Numbered from the stretch's first letter, positions 33,353-42,206 are shown. The stretch: DNA of 64,000 nucleotides from Xanthobacter autotrophicus (GCF_043194295.1 NZ_JBAFVK010000001.1); one strand, 5' to 3'. A program made the numbers and translations. Notes: a model not told the origin generated them from the letters alone.

Positions 33353-34201
33353 ATGAAGCTGGTCCGCTTCGGGGAAAAAGGGCAGGAAAAGCCGGGTCTA
33401 ATCGATTCAACCGGCAAGGTGCGCGACCTGTCCTCGGTCATCCCCGACCTCGCCGGTGAGGCGCTCTCGCCCGCCAGCCTGAACAAGATCGCGGCGGTTG
33501 ATCCGGCCTCCCTGCCGGTCGCCCCCGAGGGCGCGCGGCTCGGCTCCTGCGTGGCACGGCCGGGCAATTTCGTCGCCGTGGGCCTCAATTTCGCGGACCA
33601 CGCGGCCGAGACCAACAACCCCATCCCCGAAGAGCCGGTGCTGTTCAACAAGGCGCCGAACTGCGTCGTCGGCCCCGACGACGACGTGATGATCCCCAAG
33701 GGCTCGCTGAAGCTCGACTGGGAAGTGGAGCTGGCCTTCGTCATCGGCACCCGCGCCCGCTATGTGGAAGAGAAGGACGCCCTCGCCCACGTCGCCGGCT
33801 ATTTCATCTGCAACGACGTGTCCGAGCGCCATTTCCAGATCGAGCGCGCCGGCCAGTGGGCCAAGGGCAAGGGCTGCGAGACCTTCGGCCCGCTCGGCCC
33901 CTGGCTGGTGACCAAGGACGAGATCCCCGACACCTCGGATCTTGCCATGTGGCTGGAGGTGAACGGCGAGAAGGTGCAGAACGGCTCCACCAAGACCATG
34001 ATCTTCCGGATCCCGTTCCTGGTGCACTACATCAGCCAGTTCATGGTGCTGGAACCCGGCGACGTGATCACCACCGGCACCCCGCCCGGCGTCGGTCTCG
34101 GCTTCAAGCCGCCGCGCTTCCTGAAGGCGGGCGACGTGATGCGCGTGGGCATCGCCGGCCTCGGCGTGCAGCAGCAGACCGTGGTGCCGTTCCAACTGTG
34201 A
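33353..34201 (+). CDS. fumarylacetoacetate hydrolase family protein
   Basis: This 282-residue FAH-fold enzyme acts on acyl-pyruvate-like substrates. Conserved blocks: FVAVGLNFADHAAE, KAPNCVVGPDDDVMIP, WEVELAFVIG (Mg-binding Glu residues), GYFICNDVSERHFQ and GDVITTGTPPGVG. Relatives are 2,4-diketo-3-deoxy-L-fuconate hydrolase, acylpyruvase and ureidoglycolate lyase; I cannot choose between them. GGGAG precedes the ATG. It is divergent from the LysE-like gene. Confidence 0.9.
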   Translation: MKLVRFGEKGQEKPGLIDSTGKVRDLSSVIPDLAGEALSPASLNKIAAVDPASLPVAPEGARLGSCVARPGNFVAVGLNFADHAAETNNPIPEEPVLFNKAPNCVVGPDDDVMIPKGSLKLDWEVELAFVIGTRARYVEEKDALAHVAGYFICNDVSERHFQIERAGQWAKGKGCETFGPLGPWLVTKDEIPDTSDLAMWLEVNGEKVQNGSTKTMIFRIPFLVHYISQFMVLEPGDVITTGTPPGVGLGFKPPRFLKAGDVMRVGIAGLGVQQQTVVPFQL

Positions 34202-34238
34202 GGTTTCGGGCCGGGGACGACGGTTCCCGGCCCTCCCG

Positions 34239-35360
34239 TCACTGAAGCGTGGCGTGGGCCAGCCAGGTCTTCACGGCGTCAAGGGCCTCGTTGCGCTTGC
34301 CGGTGCGGTGCTGGGCTTCCTGGAAAACGGCCAATTGCACGTCGGCGCTGGTGCCCGCCTCGGCGATGGTGCGCACGTGCAGGAGGGCGTCGAGGCAGCC
34401 CAGCGCCTCCGCATCCTCCCCCACCAGATGGACGAGGCCGTCCACCGCATCGCGCACCGACACCGCGCGGCGCTGGACCAGATCCACGAACGAGCCGTGG
34501 ATGCCGTAGCGCTGGGCGCGCCACTTGTTCTCGTCGGCGATGGCGCGGTCCACCGTGCCCACGTCCTTGTTGTGGTGGCGGTTGCGCACCAGGAAACGCA
34601 CCAAAGCGCGATAGAGCGCCGCGATCGCCACCGTGTCCTCGATGCGGGTGCAACTGTCGGGCGCGCGCAGTTCCAGCGTCGGCAGTTGGCGGGAGGGGCG
34701 AATCGCCCACCACACATAGCTCGAATCGGTGATCGCCCGCGCCTCCACCATGGCGTCGATGTAGCGCTCGTAGGCGGCGGAGTTCTCGAACATCTCGGGC
34801 AGGCCGGTGCGTGGCAGCTCGTCATAGGCGGCCAGCCGATAGCCCATGAGCCCGGTCTGCTTCGCCCCCCAGAACGGGGAGGAGGTGGACAAAGCGATGA
34901 AATGGGGAATGTAGGGCACCATGCGGCGCATCACGTCCACCCGCTCGTCGGGATCGGGTAGCTCCACATGCACGTGGAGGCCGCACACCATGTTGCGCTC
35001 GCCCAGCATCCTCAAGTCGTTCATGACGCCGTCGTAGCGGTTGGCCTTGGTGGCGCGCACCCCGTCCCAGGTGGCGGTGGGATGGGTGCCGGCGGCGATG
35101 AGCCCCAGCCCGTGCTCCGCCGCCACGTCCGCCACGGTGCGCCGGAGGCCCTTCAACTGGTCGAGGGCGCTACCCGCGCCAGTGGAAGGGCGGGTCGCCA
35201 GCTCCAGCTGTGATTGCAGCATCTCCACCGAGACGCTATCGCCCAGAATCTCCTTCAGCTCGTCGAAAAAGCCTGACGGCATGCGCCTTTGGACGGCATT
35301 CGTCTCCGCATCCACGACGAAGAATTCCTCTTCGATGCCGAAGCTGTAATCGTGCGACAC
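34239..35360 (-). CDS. carboxylate-amine ligase, GCS2/YbdK family
   Basis: This ATP-dependent ligase is of the glutamate-cysteine ligase 2 family. It has FGIEEEFFVVD at the N-terminus, LELATRPS, HVHVELPD, and WWAIRPSRQLPTLELRAPDSCTR. GTG at 35360 is the likely start because GGGAGG lies five bases upstream and the protein then starts at the family block (VSHDYSFGIEEE, 373 residues); the ATG at 35408 adds sixteen unrelated residues. YbdK has weak gamma-glutamylcysteine activity; the true substrates are unknown. Confidence 0.85.
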   Translation of the reverse strand: MSHDYSFGIEEEFFVVDAETNAVQRRMPSGFFDELKEILGDSVSVEMLQSQLELATRPSTGAGSALDQLKGLRRTVADVAAEHGLGLIAAGTHPTATWDGVRATKANRYDGVMNDLRMLGERNMVCGLHVHVELPDPDERVDVMRRMVPYIPHFIALSTSSPFWGAKQTGLMGYRLAAYDELPRTGLPEMFENSAAYERYIDAMVEARAITDSSYVWWAIRPSRQLPTLELRAPDSCTRIEDTVAIAALYRALVRFLVRNRHHNKDVGTVDRAIADENKWRAQRYGIHGSFVDLVQRRAVSVRDAVDGLVHLVGEDAEALGCLDALLHVRTIAEAGTSADVQLAVFQEAQHRTGKRNEALDAVKTWLAHATLQ

Positions 35361-35610
35361 GCAGGCCTCCCGCAGAAAATGCCAAAAAGGCGAGCCAGTA
35401 ACGCCCATCCAACGGCTAAGTTCCGGACAGACTGACGCCGAATTCGACGAAAATGCGGCAACGCATGGCGAACTTCGTCGACCCTACTCTTTCAACATCT
35501 TAGCGCAACGCAGCATATTGCGAATCATTTGTATTTAAATGTGTCGGGATTCGTTGGAAATTCTTGATAGAAAGATGGGAACAAAACGGCGGCTGGGGCG
35601 TTTTCGCCGC

Positions 35611-36339
35611 TCAGCCGCCCCGCGCCGCGCCCACGAGGGCAAGGGCGGCCACCGCCGCCGTATCCGCCCGCAGGATGCGCGGGCCAAGCGACAAAGTGAC
35701 CGCGCGCGGGGCGATGAGGGCGCGTTCGTCCGGGCTGAAGCCGCCTTCGGGGCCGATCAGCACGCTCACCGGCCCGTCCGGGGCAGTGCGCAGGGCGTGG
35801 ATGGGATCATGGTCGGCCGCCGCCTCGTCGCAGAAGACGAGCACCCGTTCTGCGGGAAGCGCGTCGAGCCATTGGGCGAGCGGGCGCGGCTCGGCGACGC
35901 GCGGCAGGCTGAGGAGGCCGCATTGCTCCGCCGCCTCCACGGCATTGGCTGCCATGCGGTCGGAATTGACGCGAGACACCTGGGTGTAGCGGGTGATGAC
36001 GGGGGAGAGCACGCCGGCGCCCATCTCCACCGCCTTCTGTACCATATAGTCGAGGCGGGCGTGCTTAAGCGGCGCGAAGGCATATTCCAGTGTCGGCGCC
36101 TCCGGCTGGGCGCGCACCTGAATACTCACCTCCAGGCGCACGTCGCGCTTGCCGCCGGCGACTCGGGTGGCGCGCCATTCACCGTCGCGGCCGTTGAACA
36201 GCAGCAAATCCTGGCCCACGGCCAGCCGGATCACGTTGGCGACGTAATGGGCCTGTTCGGGCGCGAGCAGGACGGACGCGTCCGGCCCGAGCGCGGCATC
36301 CACATAAAGGCGCTGGGCGCGAAAATCGTGATCGGGCAT
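35611..36339 (-). CDS. rsmE: 16S rRNA (uracil(1498)-N(3))-methyltransferase RsmE
   Basis: This SPOUT-class SAM methyltransferase modifies U1498 of 16S rRNA. The 242-residue protein has an N-terminal PUA-like RNA-binding part (HYVANVIRLAVGQDLLLFNG) and the C-terminal trefoil-knot blocks VLIGPEGGFSPDE and LSLGPRILRADTA. The ATG at 36339 is preceded by GGAGGAGG, so the much longer open frame is ignored. Confidence 0.93.
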   Translation of the reverse strand: MPDHDFRAQRLYVDAALGPDASVLLAPEQAHYVANVIRLAVGQDLLLFNGRDGEWRATRVAGGKRDVRLEVSIQVRAQPEAPTLEYAFAPLKHARLDYMVQKAVEMGAGVLSPVITRYTQVSRVNSDRMAANAVEAAEQCGLLSLPRVAEPRPLAQWLDALPAERVLVFCDEAAADHDPIHALRTAPDGPVSVLIGPEGGFSPDERALIAPRAVTLSLGPRILRADTAAVAALALVGAARGG

Positions 36340-36620
36340 GCGGGTCCTCCTCCGGTGCGGGAGGGACACCACGACAGGCCGGCATTTGGCAAGCTCGACG
36401 GCAAGCCATGGACAGGTGATGTCCTGTGCGCTCACGGCGCGAGGGGGCGCCGGGAACAGGCGGGGTCCATAGGACCACCGCCTGCCGCCCCCAGCCTGAA
36501 AGACGAGGTAGCTTGCCCTGACCGGCACAACCTTTGATGGCTGAAGCGGGGCCGGTCTTCATCCCCTAAATGCGGGATGAGGTATCATTGCACGTGCGAT
36601 AAGGGGCCGCGTCAGCGGTC

Positions 36621-37013
36621 CTATTTCTTGCTGCCGTCGGCGTTGAACTGGGCGAGGAAGGCGATGAGGTCCTTGCGCTCGTCCTCGTTCTTGATGCCGG
36701 CGAAGGCCATTTTGCCCTTGGGGGCGAGCACCTTGGGGTTGGTGAGATAATTGTCGAGGGTGGCCTCGTCCCACACCTTGCCGGCGGCGGCGCCGTCCTT
36801 GATGTCGGCCGAATAGGCATAGCCCTCGAAGTGCGCCCACTTGGCACCGACGATGCCGTTGAGCGGCGGGCCGACCTTCACCTTGGCGTCGGGGCCGATG
36901 GCGTGGCACGCCATGCACTTCTTAAAGGCGGTCTCGCCCTTTGCCACATCGGGATCCGCAAGGGCCGAGCCGGTGGCGGCGAGCATGAGAACCGAAGCCA
37001 GAATGAGACGCAT
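36621..37013 (-). CDS. soluble class I cytochrome c (c2/c550 type)
   Basis: This periplasmic electron carrier has a signal peptide (residues 1-19, ending ALA), the heme site CMACH at 33-37, and the sixth ligand Met102 in PKGKMAF. The mature domain resembles mitochondrial cytochrome c and cytochrome c2 (VGPPLNGIVGAKWAHFEGYAYS, NYLTNPKVLAPKGKM). It could serve an oxidase or methanol dehydrogenase electron chain. It is divergent from the H4MPT cluster; the 189-base gap is AT-rich. ATG 37013 has AGAGGAAA upstream. Confidence 0.94.
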   Translation of the reverse strand: MRLILASVLMLAATGSALADPDVAKGETAFKKCMACHAIGPDAKVKVGPPLNGIVGAKWAHFEGYAYSADIKDGAAAGKVWDEATLDNYLTNPKVLAPKGKMAFAGIKNEDERKDLIAFLAQFNADGSKK

Positions 37014-37202
37014 GAAGCTTTCCTCTCTCAAACAGTCGCGGCCGGAAACGCTATTCATACATTCGAATATATGAAAAACACCCGTGCCGCCCAAACCCTT
37101 GCTGCAGCGCACAAAAATCCTCCATTGGAGGCAGCGCCGCGTCTCCTTAGCATGACTCCAGTAAACCCACCGATGCGACCTTGAGACCGAGCGGGAGACG
37201 TT

Positions 37203-37850
37203 GTGACCATCATCGTGAAGATCGGCGGCAGCCTGACACGGGGCGCCGCGCCGCGCCGCCTCCTGGCGCGCCTCGCCGCAGAACCGGGCCTGATGGTGGT
37301 GCCCGGCGGCGGGGCGCTGGCCGATCAGGTCCGCGCCGTTCAGCCGCAGTGGGGCCTTTCCGATGCCGCCGCCCACCGCATGGCGCTCCTTGCCATGGAA
37401 CAGATGGCCCATGCCATGCTGGATCTCGAACCCCGCCTCAAGCCCGCCCGCACTCCGACTGAGCTGACGGCAGCCGCGGCCAAGGGCGCCGCCTTGTGGT
37501 TCCCGGCGACCATGACGCTGGGCCATGCCGCCATAGCCGAAAGCTGGGACGTGACCTCGGACAGCCTCGCCCTGTGGCTCGCGGCCGAGCTTGGGGCGGA
37601 CCGGCTGGTGCTGGTGAAGGCGCCGGGCGCCCCCCTCCTCCCCGCCTCCGGCGACCGCGCCGCCGACATGGCGGCCTGGTCCGCCACGGGAGTGGTGGAT
37701 GCGGCCTTTGCGACCATGGCGGTCCGGTTTACAGGCGATATTCTCGCCGTCCCCGCCGACGATGGGGACCGGCTCGATGCCGCCCTGCGCACCAGGGCGC
37801 GCGCGACCGAGTGGAACGAGGAAGCCAAGGAAGGTTCGCGTCCGTCATGA
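37203..37850 (+). CDS. amino acid kinase family protein of the H4MPT cluster (MfnE-like)
   Basis: This 215-residue kinase of the aspartate/glutamate/uridylate kinase fold has VKIGGSLTRG at the N-terminus and PGGGALADQVR, then TSDSLALWLAAELGADRLVLVK for the nucleotide site. In H4MPT-containing bacteria a kinase of this kind lies in the cofactor cluster; the archaeal relative MfnE phosphorylates aminomethylfuran phosphate during methanofuran synthesis. The start is GTG (37203). Its stop overlaps the next gene as ATGA. Function is inferred from cluster and fold. Confidence 0.8.
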   Translation: MTIIVKIGGSLTRGAAPRRLLARLAAEPGLMVVPGGGALADQVRAVQPQWGLSDAAAHRMALLAMEQMAHAMLDLEPRLKPARTPTELTAAAAKGAALWFPATMTLGHAAIAESWDVTSDSLALWLAAELGADRLVLVKAPGAPLLPASGDRAADMAAWSATGVVDAAFATMAVRFTGDILAVPADDGDRLDAALRTRARATEWNEEAKEGSRPS

Positions 37851-38428
37851 CCGCCAAAGCGCCCCGCGCGAAAACGCCCCGTTGGGCCTGGGCCCTCACC
37901 GGCTCCGGGCACTATTTCACGGAGAGCATCGAGATCATCCGCGCGCTTCAGGACGTGGACCTGTTCATCTCGGACGCGGCCGAGGAAGTGCTGCGCATGT
38001 ACAAGCAGGACAAGGAGCCTCTACCGGAACAGACCCAGGTGTTCCGCGACAACAGCGCCTCGTCCGCCTCCATCGGCCGCTTCTATCACGGCGAGTACCA
38101 CACCCTCGTGGTGTCGCCCGCCTCGTCCAACACGGTGGCGAAAGCGGTGCACGGCATCTCCGACACCCTCGTCACCAATTGCTTCGCCCAGGCCGGAAAG
38201 TGCCGGGTGCCGGCCATCGTGTTCGCCTGCGACAGCCAGCCGGAGATGATCACCATGGCCCCCGAGGGTCCGGTGCCGGTCTATCCGCGCCGCATCGACC
38301 TGGAGAACACGCGCCTGCTCAAGGAATTCGACGCCACCGTGGTGGCCGAGACGCTGGACGAGCTGCGCGACGCCATCGCCCGCCGCCGGGCGGAGCTTGC
38401 AGCACTCTTCTCCCCACCGGCCGCCTGA
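37847..38428 (+). CDS. dmrB: flavoprotein, dihydromethanopterin reductase (acceptor)/AfpA-like
   Basis: This 193-residue flavodoxin/UbiX-like flavoprotein has the phosphate-binding start WALTGSGHYFTE, VVSPASSNTVAKAVHGISDTLVTNCFAQA (UbiX/Dfp-like S-x-N-T block) and VFACDSQPEM. DmrB-type enzymes reduce dihydromethanopterin to the tetrahydro form; the homologue in methylotrophs is in the H4MPT cluster. Start overlaps the upstream stop (ATGA). Enzymatic identity is by family and context. Confidence 0.8.
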   Translation: MTAKAPRAKTPRWAWALTGSGHYFTESIEIIRALQDVDLFISDAAEEVLRMYKQDKEPLPEQTQVFRDNSASSASIGRFYHGEYHTLVVSPASSNTVAKAVHGISDTLVTNCFAQAGKCRVPAIVFACDSQPEMITMAPEGPVPVYPRRIDLENTRLLKEFDATVVAETLDELRDAIARRRAELAALFSPPAA

Positions 38429-38429
38429 G

Positions 38430-39848
38430 ATGGCCGAGCGCGTCGCCCTCGTCACCGGGTCGCTAGCCGAGCCGCGCATCCGCCGCATCGCGGAGGAGAT
38501 CGCGGACGAGGCGCTGGACCCGGTGGTGGTCAATGTGGGCGTGAAGGTCGCCGCCCTGATGACGGCGGATATCGTGGAGCGGCGCCTGAAGCTGCCGGAA
38601 CGCATCGACCGCGTGCTCATGCCCGGCCGCTTCCGTGGCGACCTCGACCGCCTCGCCGCTCGCTTCGGCCTGCCGTTCGCGCGCGGGCCGGAGGAGGCGG
38701 CGGACATTCCTGCCTATTTCGGCAAGGGCAGGGGCCGCGCCGTGAACCTCGACCGGCAGGACGTGCTGCTATTCGCCGAGATCGTGGACGCCACCCGCCT
38801 CTCCATCGACGAGCTTCTCACCCGCGCCCGTTACCTCAAGGGCGAGGGGGCGGACGTGATCGACCTCGGCGCCCTGCCCGACAATCCCTTCCCCCACCTG
38901 GAAGAGGCCATCGCCGCGCTGAAGGCGGACGGCTTCAGGGTGAGCGTGGACAGCTTCGACCCACAGGAACTGGCGCGCGGCACCCGCGCCGGGGCCGATT
39001 ATCTCCTCAGCCTCAACGAGCACACCCTCACCATCGCCGAGGAAGGCCCCGCCATTCCGGTGCTCGTGCCGGCGCAGGCGGGCGACCTTTCATCCCTCGT
39101 CCGGGCGATCGAGATGTGCGAGGCCAAAGGCCGGCCGTTCCTCGCCGATCCCATCCTCGATCCCATCCACCTGGGCTTCACCGCCTCGCTGGTGCGCTAC
39201 GCCGAGCTGCGGCGGCTGAAGCCGGACATTCCCATCCTCATGGGCATCGGCAATGTCACCGAGCTGACCGACGCAGACACCACCGGCATGAACGCCCTGC
39301 TCATGGGCATCATCTCCGAATTGAAGCTCAATGCCGTGCTGGCGGTGCAGGTGAGCCCCCATTGCCGCACCGCCATCCGCGAGTTCGACCGGGCGCGCCG
39401 GGAATTCTTCGCCGCGCGGGAGGCGGGCGCCCTGCCCCAGGGCTTCGGCGGCGGCCTGATGGCCCTGCGCGACCGGCGGCCCTTCACCACCACGCCCGAG
39501 GAGGTGGACCGCCTCGCCGGCACGGTGGCCGACCGCAACTTCCGCATCGAGGTGACGGAAAAGGGCATCCACGCCTACAACCGCGACGGCCACCATGTGG
39601 CGCGCGACCCGTTCGACCTTTTCCCCCACCTCAAGGTGGAGGACGACGGCGCCCACGCCTTCTATCTCGGCGTGGAGACGGCGCGGGCGGAGATCGCCCT
39701 GAAGCTCGGCAAGCGCTACGCCCAGGACGAGCCCCTGAAATGGGGCGTGGCAGGCGAGACCGGAAGCAGCGCCGAAGACGCCCACCGGTTGACTTTCAAG
39801 GAAGCGGGCTCAACCCTTTCCGCAAAGAAGAAAGGCGACGCCACGTGA
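38430..39848 (+). CDS. DUF6513 dihydropteroate synthase-like protein of the H4MPT cluster
   Basis: The 472-residue protein has an N-terminal domain (residues 1 to about 120) followed by a TIM-barrel-like part resembling dihydropteroate synthase: ADVIDLGALPDNP, VSVDSFDPQEL, YLLSLNEHTL, LADPILDPIHLG, ILMGIGNVTELTDADT. In methylotrophs such proteins are found only with H4MPT genes, presumably in forming the pterin-arylamine bond or another cofactor step, but the reaction is not firmly assigned. ATG at 38430 follows the previous stop by one base; the frame upstream of it is not family-like. Confidence 0.85.
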   Translation: MAERVALVTGSLAEPRIRRIAEEIADEALDPVVVNVGVKVAALMTADIVERRLKLPERIDRVLMPGRFRGDLDRLAARFGLPFARGPEEAADIPAYFGKGRGRAVNLDRQDVLLFAEIVDATRLSIDELLTRARYLKGEGADVIDLGALPDNPFPHLEEAIAALKADGFRVSVDSFDPQELARGTRAGADYLLSLNEHTLTIAEEGPAIPVLVPAQAGDLSSLVRAIEMCEAKGRPFLADPILDPIHLGFTASLVRYAELRRLKPDIPILMGIGNVTELTDADTTGMNALLMGIISELKLNAVLAVQVSPHCRTAIREFDRARREFFAAREAGALPQGFGGGLMALRDRRPFTTTPEEVDRLAGTVADRNFRIEVTEKGIHAYNRDGHHVARDPFDLFPHLKVEDDGAHAFYLGVETARAEIALKLGKRYAQDEPLKWGVAGETGSSAEDAHRLTFKEAGSTLSAKKKGDAT

Positions 39849-40414
39849 TCCGGGAGACCATCGTCAGCACCCAATCGGCCGCGGGAGAGCCCCATGTGGC
39901 GCCCATGGGCGCGACCCTCGTGGAGGGCGGCTATCTGCTCCAGCCGTTCCGGCCGTCGCGGACGCTGGACAACATGGCGGCCCACGGGGTGGCGGTGGTG
40001 AATTTCACCGACGATGCCCGCGTGTTCGCCGGCTGCATCACCGGCCGCCACCGCTCCTGGCCCACCGTGCCCGCCACACGGCTCGACGGCGCGGTGCGGC
40101 TCGACCTGTGCCTTGCCCATGACGAGGTGGAAGTGACACGGATGGAGGATGATCCCACCCGCCCGCGCTTCTTCTGCCGCATCGTCCATCGCGAGCAACA
40201 TGCGCCCTTCCTCGGCCTCAACCGGGCGGTGGCGGCGGTGCTGGAAGGCGCCGTGCTGGTGTCGCGCCTGCACATGATGGACCCCGAGCGGGTGGACCGG
40301 GAGATGAACTATCTCTCCATCGCCATCGAGAAGACCGCCGGCCCCGCCGAGCGCGAGGCGTGGGACTGGCTGTGCGAGACCATCGCCGACCACCGGGCGC
40401 GGGCGGCATCATGA
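39845..40414 (+). CDS. DUF447 family protein of the H4MPT cluster
   Basis: This 189-residue protein starts with GTG (GTGA overlap with the preceding stop). It has the family blocks IRETIVSTQ, HVAPMGAT, LLQPFRPSRTLDNM, VVNFTDDARVFAGC and LGLNRAVAAVLEGAVLVSRL. The fold resembles FMN-binding split barrels, so a flavin or pterin ligand is plausible. It occurs in methanogens and H4MPT-using methylotrophs, always with cofactor genes; the reaction is unknown. Confidence 0.85.
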   Translation: MIRETIVSTQSAAGEPHVAPMGATLVEGGYLLQPFRPSRTLDNMAAHGVAVVNFTDDARVFAGCITGRHRSWPTVPATRLDGAVRLDLCLAHDEVEVTRMEDDPTRPRFFCRIVHREQHAPFLGLNRAVAAVLEGAVLVSRLHMMDPERVDREMNYLSIAIEKTAGPAEREAWDWLCETIADHRARAAS

Positions 40415-41151
40415 CCTTGCATGTGACCCTTTCCCCTACGGCGCGCCCGGGCCTGCTCGCCTCCGTGGCCACGCTCGCCGAGATGGAGGTGGCGCTCAGC
40501 GCCGGCGCCGACATCGTGGATCTGAAGAACCCCGCCGAGGGGGCGCTGGGCGCCTGGGCGGAGGCGCCGCTCAAGGCCGCCGTCGCCCGCTGGCGCGCGG
40601 CCGGCTGCGTCACCGGCCTCAGCGCCACCGTGGGGGACCAGCCCCTGGACGCCGCGACCATCCTTGCCGCTGCCCGGCGCACCGCCGCAACCGGCATGCC
40701 GCTGGTGAAGATCGGCTTTCCCCTCCCTTTGCCAGGCGCCGGGGCGGCGCTGGCCCCGGTCCTCGATGCCCTCCGGTCGCTGGCGCGGGAGACCCGGCTC
40801 ATCGCCGTGCTGTTCGCCGACCAGGACCCGGACCTCTCCACCATCGCCCAATTCGCCGAAGCCGGCTTCCATGGGGTGATGCTGGATACGGCGGACAAGG
40901 CGGCCGGCGGCCTCCTCGCCCATCTGGGGGTGGAGCGCCTCGCCGGCTTCGTTGCAGAGGCCAGGGCGGCGGGCCTGCTCACCGGCCTTGCGGGCTCCCT
41001 GAAGCTTCAGGACATCGCGCCTTTGGCAGCGCTCAAGCCCCACTATCTCGGCTTCCGCGGCGCCCTGTGCGCCACCGGGCGCACCAGCGCCCTTGATCCG
41101 GCGCGGCTCGCGCGGGTGCGGGAGGAACTAAAGGGACGGGTGGCAGCTTAA
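40411..41151 (+). CDS. mfnB: (5-formylfuran-3-yl)methyl phosphate synthase
   Basis: This cytosolic TIM-barrel enzyme condenses two glyceraldehyde 3-phosphate molecules to the furan precursor of methanofuran. The 246-residue protein has the Schiff-base lysine region VDLKNP (Lys39), LVKIGFPL (Lys100), GVMLDTADK and GSLKLQDI, LGFRGALC, all typical of MfnB (DUF556). The ATG overlaps the DUF447 stop (ATGA). Together with the MfnE-like kinase it suggests synthesis of a methanofuran-like C1 carrier for the formyltransferase/hydrolase complex. Confidence 0.9.
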   Translation: MTLHVTLSPTARPGLLASVATLAEMEVALSAGADIVDLKNPAEGALGAWAEAPLKAAVARWRAAGCVTGLSATVGDQPLDAATILAAARRTAATGMPLVKIGFPLPLPGAGAALAPVLDALRSLARETRLIAVLFADQDPDLSTIAQFAEAGFHGVMLDTADKAAGGLLAHLGVERLAGFVAEARAAGLLTGLAGSLKLQDIAPLAALKPHYLGFRGALCATGRTSALDPARLARVREELKGRVAA

Positions 41152-41173
41152 GCGTTGCCCGCAGCCAAAGGCT

Positions 41174-41881
41174 TCACCACGTCGCCCGGAAGTTCCGATA
41201 GAGCTGCTCCGCCGCCTTACGGAACACCGGCATCTTCTCTTCCACCGCCTTCACCAGCAGGGCGCCGCCGCCGGGGCCGGTGATGGCCTCCAGCGCGCAC
41301 CGATATTCGGTGATCTCGCCCCATTCGGGCACCGTGTCGTCGGTCAGCTCCACATGATACTGGATGCCGAAGGCCCGCTCCCCCACCTGCAGCGCCTGGA
41401 TGGCGCAATGGTCGTTGTGGGCCAGCACCTTCGCTCCTTCCGGCTGCTTCAGCACGGCGGCGCCGTGCCACTGCAGGGTCGGGAAGGTGGGCGGCAGGCC
41501 GGTGAAGAACACGGAGTCCTGCCCCGCCTGCGTCAGCGACACATCGGTCACCCCCGCCTCGGGGCGCGGCATGAGGCCCACCTTGCCGCCCAGCGCGTCG
41601 GCCAGCAGCTGGTGGCCGAGGCAGACACCGAGATAGGGCTTGCCGGTGGCCACCCACGCCCGGATCGCGGCCTTCTCGGCCACAAGCCAGGGGTGCTCCT
41701 CCTCCTGCCACACATCCATGGGGCCGCCGAACACCATGAGGGCGTCATAGCCCTCAAGGGCGGGAATGGCCTCGCCCTCGTCCAGTTCCACGGCGTCCCA
41801 GATCACGCCTTCGGCACGCATGAAGTCGCGGAAGCTGCCGGGGTGCTCGGCGGCCACGTGCTGGAAAACGAGGACTTTCAA
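41174..41881 (-). CDS. type 1 glutamine amidotransferase
   Basis: This 235-residue class I GATase has the nucleophile Cys87 in GVCLGHQLLA and the His-Glu pair in YHVELTDDTVPEW. Stand-alone GMP-synthase-like GATases of this length often have unknown acceptors. The start is TTG at 41881 with GGGAG seven bases upstream; no ATG fits the family N-terminus (KVLVFQHVAAEHPG). It is convergent with mfnB. Confidence 0.87.
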   Translation of the reverse strand: MKVLVFQHVAAEHPGSFRDFMRAEGVIWDAVELDEGEAIPALEGYDALMVFGGPMDVWQEEEHPWLVAEKAAIRAWVATGKPYLGVCLGHQLLADALGGKVGLMPRPEAGVTDVSLTQAGQDSVFFTGLPPTFPTLQWHGAAVLKQPEGAKVLAHNDHCAIQALQVGERAFGIQYHVELTDDTVPEWGEITEYRCALEAITGPGGGALLVKAVEEKMPVFRKAAEQLYRNFRATW

Positions 41882-42029
41882 GGGATTCTCCCGGAGCGGG
41901 CGGAGCGGGCGCCGGCCATACTGGCGCACCGTCCGCCAGCGCGGCAAGGGCGTCACCGGGACGCGGCTGCCGCGAACCGGTATCATTATAAAGTGTGATG
42001 CAGGGTTTGACCCGCCCACCCCGGCCCGC

Positions 42030-42183
42030 TACTCCCCTTCCCATCGGGGAGTAGCCACCGCCTGCGGGCGGGGCCGTGCCAACAGGCTTGCGCAAGGCGC
42101 GCATGGCACGGCCAGCCGAATCATCGGCCCGGCGAGACCGTGCGCCACCCGTCCCGCGCGGACGGACGGGTGAAGCCGGTCTC
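42030..42183 (+). ncRNA. candidate yybP-ykoY (Mn2+) riboswitch in the mntP leader
   Basis: The leader has the aptamer hallmark GGGGAGTAGCC at 42046-42056 and, after a GC-rich stem region, AGACC at 42135-42139, the two conserved loops of the yybP-ykoY manganese riboswitch. An upstream TACTCCCC (42030-42037) is complementary to GGGGAGTA, and CGGTCTC (42177-42183) is complementary to GAGACCG (42134-42140). These pairings would disrupt the aptamer, as expected for a switch. A hairpin ACCCGTCC/GGACGGGT (42147-42171) lies before the mntP start. The downstream gene is a manganese exporter, the classical target. Confidence 0.65.
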
Positions 42184-42206
42184 CCTGTGTCCGCCCGGAA
42201 CATCAG

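Noticed and set aside
40411..41151. Interpretation of the H4MPT cluster as evidence for an archaeal organism
   Set aside because: All surrounding genes (rpsD, recA, purL, ccm, mla) are bacterial and alphaproteobacterial; H4MPT genes occur in methylotrophic bacteria.
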